Shown: positions 36,463-43,641 of the stretch, in pieces | Layout: the number at the start of each line of letters is the position of its first letter | Numbering within the stretch: position 1 is the first letter of the stretch | Source of the DNA: Flavobacterium sp. | GTDB taxonomy: Bacteria > Bacteroidota > Bacteroidia > Flavobacteriales > Flavobacteriaceae | Assembly (NCBI GenBank): GCA_016714905.1 | Contig: JADKBW010000011.1 | Span: forward strand, 1 to 43,641 | Direction of reading: 5' to 3' | Length of the DNA stretch: 43,641 bases | Made by a program: the position numbers and the translations under genes | Notes under the pieces: generated by a model | What the model was told of the DNA's origin: nothing | Seen by the model: the letters and a program-made list of their open reading frames with translations, nothing else | Databases searched by the model: none

Positions 36463-39400
36463 ATGAAACTAGAACTTTTGGTATCTTACATTATAAAGAA
36501 TTGCGGCGTTGTTTGTAATTCAAATCTTATTCGATTCAATGCTACTTTAAAATTGGCGGTAATCTTTACTATGCTATTCTTTGGTCATGAAGGATTCTCG
36601 CAATGCGCCAATTATCAAAACTATGAAAGTTTCGGGACGGCTAAACCGACCTCAGGAGGAACTTGGACTGACAATTCCGCGACTTATAATACTGGGGTAG
36701 CAAATTCAGGAGTCAATCAACTTCAGTTTGATGCTGTCGGTGATTATATCGTTACACCGCTAATTAGTAATCCTGGTATTTTTCTTTTATTACAAAAAGT
36801 GCTCCTGGAGGCACACCCAAGTTTACTGTTCGTACTTCTCCCGACCTATTAACGTGGACAACCAGAGGTTCAACTGGCGCTTTTAACCCTTGGCTGGACG
36901 CTTCTGGTGTTGATCTAGGAGCCTTGGTCTCACCAATGTTTATGTGCAAATCATAGATGAAAGGCTAAGCGGTGTAGACTTCAGATGGATTGATGACATT
37001 GCTTGGACATCCACTATTGCCGCCAATAATACCATAATCCCAACTTTAAATACGACACCATCTACTTGTTCACAAACGATAGTGTGCGGTACCACTTATA
37101 ATTTTACCGATCAAGGAGGTACTAACGACTCCTACAATATCAATAAAGATCATACAATAACATTCACACCATCCGTTGGAACTAATAAAGTGGAATTGGT
37201 TTTTAATACTTTCAACACAGAATCTGGTAATGATGGCATGGTGATTTATGATGGTCCTACGACCGCTTCTCCTCAGATTTTATCTGGTCTTCCCGCCGGC
37301 GGCGCCAACTGCCCGGCAAACTCTTTTTATGGCACAACAAGTCCAGGAACCATCACCTCAACTGATCCTTCAGGAGCGATTACCATCAGATGGCGTTCTA
37401 ATGCGTCGATTAATAATTCTGGATGGTTGGCTAGTGTGAGTTGTATTTCTCCTGTTGTTTGTGTGAAACCAACTTTGGCAGCCACCACTGCAATCACAGG
37501 AACATCCGCAACACTTAACTGGGTAGCGCCGAGTCCTGCACCAGCTAATGGTTATGAATATGTAGTTTCCACTTCTAATTTTGCCCCTTCGGGTTCAGGA
37601 ACATTCGTCGCCGGTACCACTGCGAATGTGACTGGCTTGAAGCTAATACGCTATATTACGTATTTGTGCGAAGTGATTGCGGCGGAGGTACATTCAGTGG
37701 ATGGACTGCATACGGAACTTTTACAACCATAATTGCGCCATGTGTCGCTCCTATAAGCCAAGCTAGTGCGTTCGTGTCAGGTGCCATTACACAAACTACG
37801 ATTCCTGGGTCATTCACAGGAAATGCCAATGGATTTTTAGTCATTCAGTCTACAAGCCCAACGCCTCCGACACAACCCGTAAATGGGACTTTGTATAATG
37901 CGGGGAACATTGCAACTTTAGGCGCTGGACTGACCTTTATTCAAAGTAGTGCAAGCACTAACTTTACTGGTAGTGGACTGACCGCGAACACACAATATTA
38001 CTACTATATTTTTGCATACAATAATGGCGGATGCACAGGCGGACCAGCTTACAATCTCGCCGGACCTTTAGTAGGAACTGCGGTTACTTGCCCTGCCATC
38101 CCTAATACTGTTGCTACGGCAAGTATTGTTTTCAATGGGTTTACACTCAATTGGACCGCACCAACAGGAGGTGCCTTAGTTCCGCTAACTTATACTGTTC
38201 AAGTCACAACTGACTCAGGATATTCTTTGCATGTTGGCGGATCTCCTTTTACCGTACTGTCTCCGATAACAACTTTGACAGTAACTGGACTATCCTCCAA
38301 TACGTTGTACTACTATCGAATCTTAGCAAGCAACGGATGTAGCAGTGCTTATGTGACTGGTAACGTAACAACGTTATTTCCTCTTTGTGTTGCTCCCTCA
38401 AGCCAAGCCAGTTCGTTCGTTTTAGGAACGGTTACTTCAACATCGGTTCCCGCGACTTTTTCAGGAACTGCCAGTGGCTACTTAGTTGTTCGTTCATTAA
38501 CCAGCACACCTCCAAGTCAACCTGTAAATGGAACTACTTATAACGCTGGAAATGTTGCCACTTTGGGTGCTGCATTTACATTTGTTCAAAGCGGTGCATC
38601 CACAGCAATTGTAGGAACTGGATTAGCTTCTAGTACGCAATATCATTATTTTATCTATGCTTATAACAATTCTGCATGCTCTGGTGGACCCGCGTATTAT
38701 TTGTCCAGTCCTTTAACCGGAACGGGAACTACTCTTGCTGGTTTTAATGATGACTGTAGCACTGCAATACCGCTAACCGTTGGTGTTAATTGCATCATGT
38801 CAGCCTATTCCAATGCACTTGCAACAACTAGTTCAACTGTAGGAACACCGGCACCAGGATGTGGTTTATATTCCGGTGGAGACGTATGGTTTAGTGCGGT
38901 TGTGCCTGCAAACGGAATCTTAATTATAGACTCTCAGGCTGGAACTATTTTAGATTCTGGAATGGCACTTTATTCTGGTTCTTGTGGTGCTTTGACAATA
39001 ATAGAATGTGATGATGATGACAGTACAAATGGCGCAATGTCATATATTAATAGAACTGGATTAACCCCAGGAAGTACCGTCTATATTCGATTTTGGGAAT
39101 TTGGAAATGACAATAACGGAACTTTCGGTATTTGTGCTAGTACAGTTTCATCTTGCCAACCTCCATTTCTATCAGACACAACCAATATAACCTTTACCAC
39201 AGCTACAATTAACTGGGGGCCTCCCGTAGTTTTGCCTACAAGCGGTTACGAATATGTAGTATCTACTAGTAATACAACACCGGCAGCATCAGGAATAGCA
39301 ACTGGCGCTTTGACAGTAAACATTACTGGATTAGTGGCAAACACGACCTATTACATTTTTGTAAGAAGCAACTGTGGAGGAAACTTATAGTGCATGGTCA

Positions 39401-42400
39401 CCTTCAGGCAGCTTTCAAACTGGCTATTGTGTATCGACTTCGACATCAACGACATCTTACATCAATAATTTTTCAACGACTGGAGGAATTACAAACATTA
39501 CAAATAATGGTTCTGGATTTTCTCCGACCGGTTACGGCAACTTTCTTGTTCAATCAGCGAGCCAACAACCCTATGGAACTGTAAATTTTTCCTCAGCTTA
39601 TGTTGGCGGCACATTCGGTTTTAACATTTGGATTGACTGGAATAACGACTATGATTTTGATGACATCGGTGAAAAAGTATACGGATCTGGGAACTTTTTC
39701 GCAAGCAATACGGGCAGTTTCACAGTACCTGCATCCGCAACTGTTGGAAGCCATAGAATGAGAATTAGAGCCAATTGGAGCGATTCAAATCCATTAGCTT
39801 GTGGCTCTATTACAACGGGTGAAACCGAAGATTACACTTTTAATGTGATAGCTTTACCATGTAGCGGAAATCCAACAAATTTACCTGCGACTGGAATTGG
39901 ATTTACAACCGCTACCCTAAATTGGAATGCGGCAGCTCCTGCTCCTGCATCAGGATATGATTACATTGTCTCATCGTCAGCGATAGCGCCTGTGCCCGCG
40001 ACTTTGCCAACAGGTAGCACAGCGGCAGGAATTACATCAGCGAATTTAACAGGTTTGGCTTCAGGTGCTCAATATTATGCCTGGGTACGATCTAATTGCG
40101 GTGTAAATAAAGGGGTGTGGGTTGGTCCAATATCTTTTATAACCAACGCTGCTCCTCCAGTAACCACCAATACATCAGTTTGCCCCGGTGGTAGTTCGTC
40201 GATAACGGCAACTGGTTCATGCACTAATTTAACTAATTTGGGGAACACCATAAATGGCGCATGGGATGCAGGCGGCGATCCACGGGCAATTCGTCCTATA
40301 ATTTTTATTGCAAATTCTCCTATTTGCCAATTTGATGGTGCGGGTCTTACATCCAACTATACATCTTTAGACTTTCAGGTAAGTGCCACTGGTTTTTATA
40401 CTTTCACGATGGCTCCAACTACAGCCTACGATGCTATGGGGTATATTGTTATCAATCCTTTTAATCCGGGTGTTTGTGGAAGCGGAACTTGGGTTGTAGG
40501 TGATGACGATAGCGGCCCAACCACTTTTGAACCATTGATGAGTACCACCTTGACAGCTGGTGTTACCTATACTTTAATTTCGACTTTATACGCTGGCTCC
40601 AGCATTACATTAACTAATACTTTCCAATGGAATGTGACTGGTCCTGGCACAATTTCAGGCGTTGTTGGAGGAACCGTAGAATGGTATACTGGACCAACTG
40701 GTGGCGTTCCAATTGGAACAGGAACTCCGTTCAATCCAGTAGGTGTTTCCGGTTCTGGATTGACCAATACAAACACACCTGGAACTTATCCGTACTATGC
40801 AGCTTGTCCCAATAATCCAAACGTGCGTTCACTTGCTAATTTTGTTATCAATGGACCAACTTCTGTAATTTCTGGATCAGGTTCTACTTGTAGTGGAAGT
40901 GTTCCGATGAGCATTGCTTTTACTGGAACATCGCCATGGACGTTTACCTACACCAACGGAATTACACCCGTAACTGTAGTTGGAAATACGACCAATCCCT
41001 ATGTTTTTAATGTTACTCCGACTGTTCCTGCAACTTACACCGTTACAGCTTTGAGTGATGCAACATGCACGGCATTAGCTTCTGGTAGGACAGGCACGGG
41101 AACTATCAGTGCTTCTAAAAGTTGGAATGGTGCTACAAGTGATTGGAATACCGCAAGCAATTGGACTCCCGTTGGAATACCTACTGCGTTGGACTGCGTT
41201 GTGATTGGTAATACGGCAATTGACCCTATTATTTCTGGCACCTCGTACAACGCTTATGCTTATAGTTTAAGTATTCTTTCTGGAGGTATTTTGCAAGTCA
41301 ACGGTACCAATACCATAACTGTGACTGATGTCGTAAATGTAGCCCTGGAGGTCAATTTAACATACTAGATTCTGCAAGTTTGGTACAAGTAAATAATGTC
41401 TCGAATATAGGCGTCATTAACGTGCAACGAATTACGCAACCCATGCATCGATTTGATTATACGTATTGGGGCTGTCCCGTAACATTCGCTTCTAATTTTA
41501 CCTTGGGGAACTTATCACCATTGACATTATCCGACAAATATTTCAGTTGGATTCCAAGTGTTGCTAACGGTTTTGGTAATTGGCAATCTGAAACAACAGC
41601 CACCATAATGAATCCTATCAAAGGTTATATTGTTCGCGCGCCCCAAACTTTCTCTTTTACGCCGACAGTCTTTGTGCCTTATACAGCCAATTTTATCGGA
41701 ACACCGAACAACGGTAATATTTCTTGTCCAATATATCACGGAACATTAGGTGCCGGAACTAATAATGATAAATACAATTTATTGGGCAATCCTTATCCAT
41801 CCGCCGTTGACGCCCAAGCGTTTTTGACCGATCCAGTAAATATCCCAATTATTGATGGAACCATCTATTTTTGGACACACAACTCAGCGCCAACCACTAC
41901 TTATGTAGATCCTTTTTATGGTGATTTTGTAATTAACTATACCGAAAGTGACTATGCCTCATGGAATAGTTTGGGAGCGGTTGGTTCTCGCGGATCAGCA
42001 GCCTTATCAGGTGGCGTTGTGCCAAATGGCTTTATCGGAACGGGTCAAGGATTCTTCACTAAAAGTACAGGAACCGCTCCTAGTGGAAATCCCGTCGTGT
42101 TTAAAAATTCGATGCGTGTTACAGGAAATAACTCTCAGTTTTTTAGACTTAATCCCTTTGCAAATAACAATCAAAGAGTTGAAGCTACCTTGGTTGAAAA
42201 CATCGTGTATGGCTCAACTTAATTAGTACCAGTGGAACATTCAATCAAATTCTAATTGGTTATATCGATGGCGCAACAAATGGATGGGATCGATCTTATG
42301 ACGGTGTGCGATTTGGCAATGGCACCGGTACTAGTTTTTATTCTGTAATGCATGATAAAGATCTTGTGATTCAAGGACGACCAACCCCATTTTCTGAATA

Positions 42401-42882
42401 CGACTCGGTACCATTGGGATATACATCTACTTTGCAAGAACCATTCTCATTGCGTATAGATCATTTTGACGGACTGTTCCAGAATCAAGAAATCTATTTA
42501 GAAGATAAAGAATTACATGTGATTCATAATCTTAAGAAAAGCCCTTATAATTTCAGATCTGGAATCGGAACCTTTAATAGACGATTTGTGCTCAGATTTA
42601 TCGATATCGATGGTGAAGCAAGAGTTTCGACCGAGTATTTAGAAACAAGTGTCACTGCTATTATTGAACAAAGAAACTTGGTTATTGAAGCCTCTCATAA
42701 TATTGCTGCTGTAGACATTTACGATATTTCAGGTAAATTACTTAGTGCCAAAGCTTCTATCGAGATGAGTCACCTATTACAATTCAAATTTTTACTTTGC
42801 AGAAGGAGTCTATTTGGTCAAAATCACATTAGAAAATGGATTTATAGCAACAAAAAAGTTGATTCAAAATAAAAACCGCTGA
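36463..42882 (+). CDS. Giant T9SS-secreted multidomain surface protein 2 (about 2140 codons; frameshifted)
   Basis: The start MKLELLVSYIIKN leads into a long n-region and hydrophobic core ending GHEGFSQ. Domains in order: an N-terminal beta domain (QNYESFGTAKPTSGGTW, to about 37030); a CUB-like domain (CSQTIVCGTTYNFTDQGG to WLASVSC, 37065-37445); FN3 (37455-37730); two copies of a beta module beginning CVAPISQAS and CVAPSSQAS (37738 and 38388) with FN3 between; a PPC-like domain (NDDCSTAIPL to FGICAS, 38745-39150); FN3; GEVED (FNIWIDWNNDYDFDDIGE to GETEDYTFNV, 39600-39850); FN3; and the C-terminal T9SS module. Indels near 36780, 36925, 37645, 39385, 41350, 42205 and 42790 break the frame. Restored, it ends YFAEGVYLVKITLENGF, KKLIQNK. 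Exported; adhesion or polymer binding is likely but unproven. Confidence 0.82.
37738..38745 (+). repeat. Two copies of a CVAP-SQAS beta module in giant protein 2
   Basis: The copies at 37738-38090 and 38388-38745 share QAS-FV-G-xTxTxxPxxFxGxAxGxLVxxSxxxxPPxQPVNGTxYNAGNxATLGAxxTFxQSxAST and YYYFIYAYNN-xCxGGPAY-L-xPLxGT. They are separated by an FN3 domain. This arrangement suggests duplication of a two-domain unit. Confidence 0.8.
41114..42882 (+). other. C-terminal T9SS module of giant protein 2
   Basis: Starts SKSWNGATSDWNTASNW and parallels the module at 34424-36181 throughout, with RITQPMHRFDYTYWGCPV, GYIVRAPQTFSF, GNPYPSAVDA, GTGQGFFTKSTG and RIDHFDGLFQNQEIYLEDK. In one 116-residue stretch I count 25 differences by eye (about 78% identity). 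It is split by indels near 41350, 42205 and 42790. Confidence 0.8.
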
Positions 42883-42933
42883 TTTTTTTAGTTACCAGAA
42901 AAAATAATCTTTTAAATATTTACTAAAAAATTT

Positions 42934-42963
42934 AAAAAACCTTATAGAAATATAAGGTTTTTT
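42934..42963 (+). terminator. Rho-independent terminator after giant gene 2
   Basis: A perfect 13-bp stem (42934-42946 with 42951-42963) closes a GAAA tetraloop. The descending arm ends in six Ts, and the ascending arm has six As, so it could also act on the opposite strand. It lies 52 bases after the stop codon. Confidence 0.9.
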
Positions 42964-43055
42964 CTTTAATAAACAACTGAATATTAGAATGCTATAAATA
43001 TTTACTGATTTGACAAGATGTCAAAAATAGTTATCAATTTAAAAAAATAAATTAA

Positions 43056-43063
43056 TACCTTTG
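43056..43063 (+). promoter_or_regulatory. -7 box of the third exported gene
   Basis: TACCTTTG matches TAnnTTTG and lies 62 bases before the ATG at 43125. No TTTG at -33 is seen. Downstream, 43069-43077 (TTTGGCTAG) and 43099-43107 (CTAGTCAAA) can pair (9 bp with one G-U), placing a hairpin in the 5' leader. Confidence 0.55.
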
Positions 43064-43124
43064 TAAGGTTTGGCTAGTGCCTTAAATTACCTCTTTCGCT
43101 AGTCAAATCCAAATAAAACTTGTT

Positions 43125-43641
43125 ATGATAAAATATATAAATTGTAAACTAATTGTATGGGCAGCTCTTGTTTTTGCTTCAATTCAAATGCAAGCGCAAA
43201 ACAATTGGGATGGGGATAATCCGCTAGGTAATTTTAGCTTTTGCAATAACTGGTTCGCAGATGCATGTCCACCAACCTGGAACTCTACTACGGATTTAAA
43301 TATTCAAGTAAAAAATAATGGCTCTCAAACCACCATGTACTTAGACTATGGTGCCTGGAGAGACATTAATAGTCTTATTTATGCTCCTACTTACACTTCA
43401 TCGGTAACTCAATTTGATGCTGACGGCCCAGTGTTCAATGAAAATGGCCTTAATTTTTACGGTAAAATTGAAAATTACTCTCCTAATTTAACGCAGGTTT
43501 TTAACCTTCCTTTTCATGGGAGAAATGCCACGAGAATTGAATTAAACCCAATCAACGGTGGACTAACTTTTAATCGAACGATATTCAATAGCGGTAACAG
43601 AAATTTTGAAGTGTACGGACCAAACTCGAGGAAAGTAACGC
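43125..43641 (+). CDS. Exported protein of unknown function, 3' end outside the window
   Basis: The frame is open from ATG 43125 to the window end (172 codons). It starts MIKYINCKLIVWAALVFAS and a signal peptide ending MQAQ|N. The mature part begins NNWDGDNPLGNFSFCNNWFADACPPTW and continues with a regular beta-strand-rich pattern (TDLNIQVKNNGSQTTMYLDYG, NGLNFYGKIENYSP, NPINGGLTFNRTIFNSGNRNFEVYG), which suggests a beta-solenoid. The opening W(D/N)G...NW...P...DLNI resembles the start of the C-terminal modules of both giant proteins. Likely another T9SS client, which cannot be checked without the C-terminus. Confidence 0.75.
   Translation, partial: MIKYINCKLIVWAALVFASIQMQAQNNWDGDNPLGNFSFCNNWFADACPPTWNSTTDLNIQVKNNGSQTTMYLDYGAWRDINSLIYAPTYTSSVTQFDADGPVFNENGLNFYGKIENYSPNLTQVFNLPFHGRNATRIELNPINGGLTFNRTIFNSGNRNFEVYGPNSRKVT

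Overview
The window looks like chromosomal DNA from a Flavobacterium-like member of the Flavobacteriaceae (Bacteroidota). The evidence is the low G+C sequence, promoters matching the Bacteroidota pattern (TTTG, 19 bp, TAnnTTTG), signal peptides ending in 'AQ', an S12-S7-EF-G-S10 gene order without tuf, a Flavo-1-like RNA, and giant secreted proteins with type IX secretion (T9SS) C-terminal modules.

Layout. (1) 44-17160, minus strand: one near-continuous str/S10/spc/alpha ribosomal super-operon, read from rpsL down to rplQ (rpsL, rpsG, fusA, rpsJ, rplC-D-W-B, rpsS, rplV, rpsC, rplP, rpmC, rpsQ, rplN, rplX, rplE, rpsN, rpsH, rplF, rplR, rpsE, rpmD, rplO, secY, infA, rpmJ, rpsM, rpsK, rpsD, rpoA, rplQ). 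A strong promoter lies upstream of rpsL. Most genes below about 7.3 kb carry several indels and were rebuilt by protein similarity; this looks like poor consensus at a contig end, not gene decay. (2) 17.4-19.9 kb, plus strand: an Omp85-like outer-membrane protein and an RlmB-type rRNA methyltransferase, ending in a long inverted repeat. (3) 20.0-27.05 kb: housekeeping genes on both strands (rhomboid protease, rarA, a secreted hypothetical, a YjjG-like phosphatase, radC, mpl, a TPR lipoprotein-like or periplasmic protein), separated by unusual intergenic tracts of period 7 (GTTGnnn) or period 8 (GTTTAnnn), plus a Flavo-1-like structured RNA upstream of rarA. (4) 27.3-43.6 kb, plus strand: a surface-protein locus. 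Two giant exported proteins (about 2950 and 2140 codons) are built from Ig-like, PKD-like, CUB, FN3 and GEVED modules and share a closely related roughly 585-residue C-terminal module. A third exported protein runs off the end of the window.

Single-base indels, mostly in homopolymers, also break rplE, rpmC, rplC, rarA, radC, mpl, the TPR gene and both giant genes. Gene boundaries given for these genes ignore the frameshifts. The most noteworthy items are the tandem giant-protein locus with its duplicated C-terminal module, the period-7 and period-8 intergenic tracts, the Flavo-1-like RNA, and a possible leaderless promoter on the RlmB gene. I found no CRISPR array, phage, transposase, tRNA or rRNA gene.
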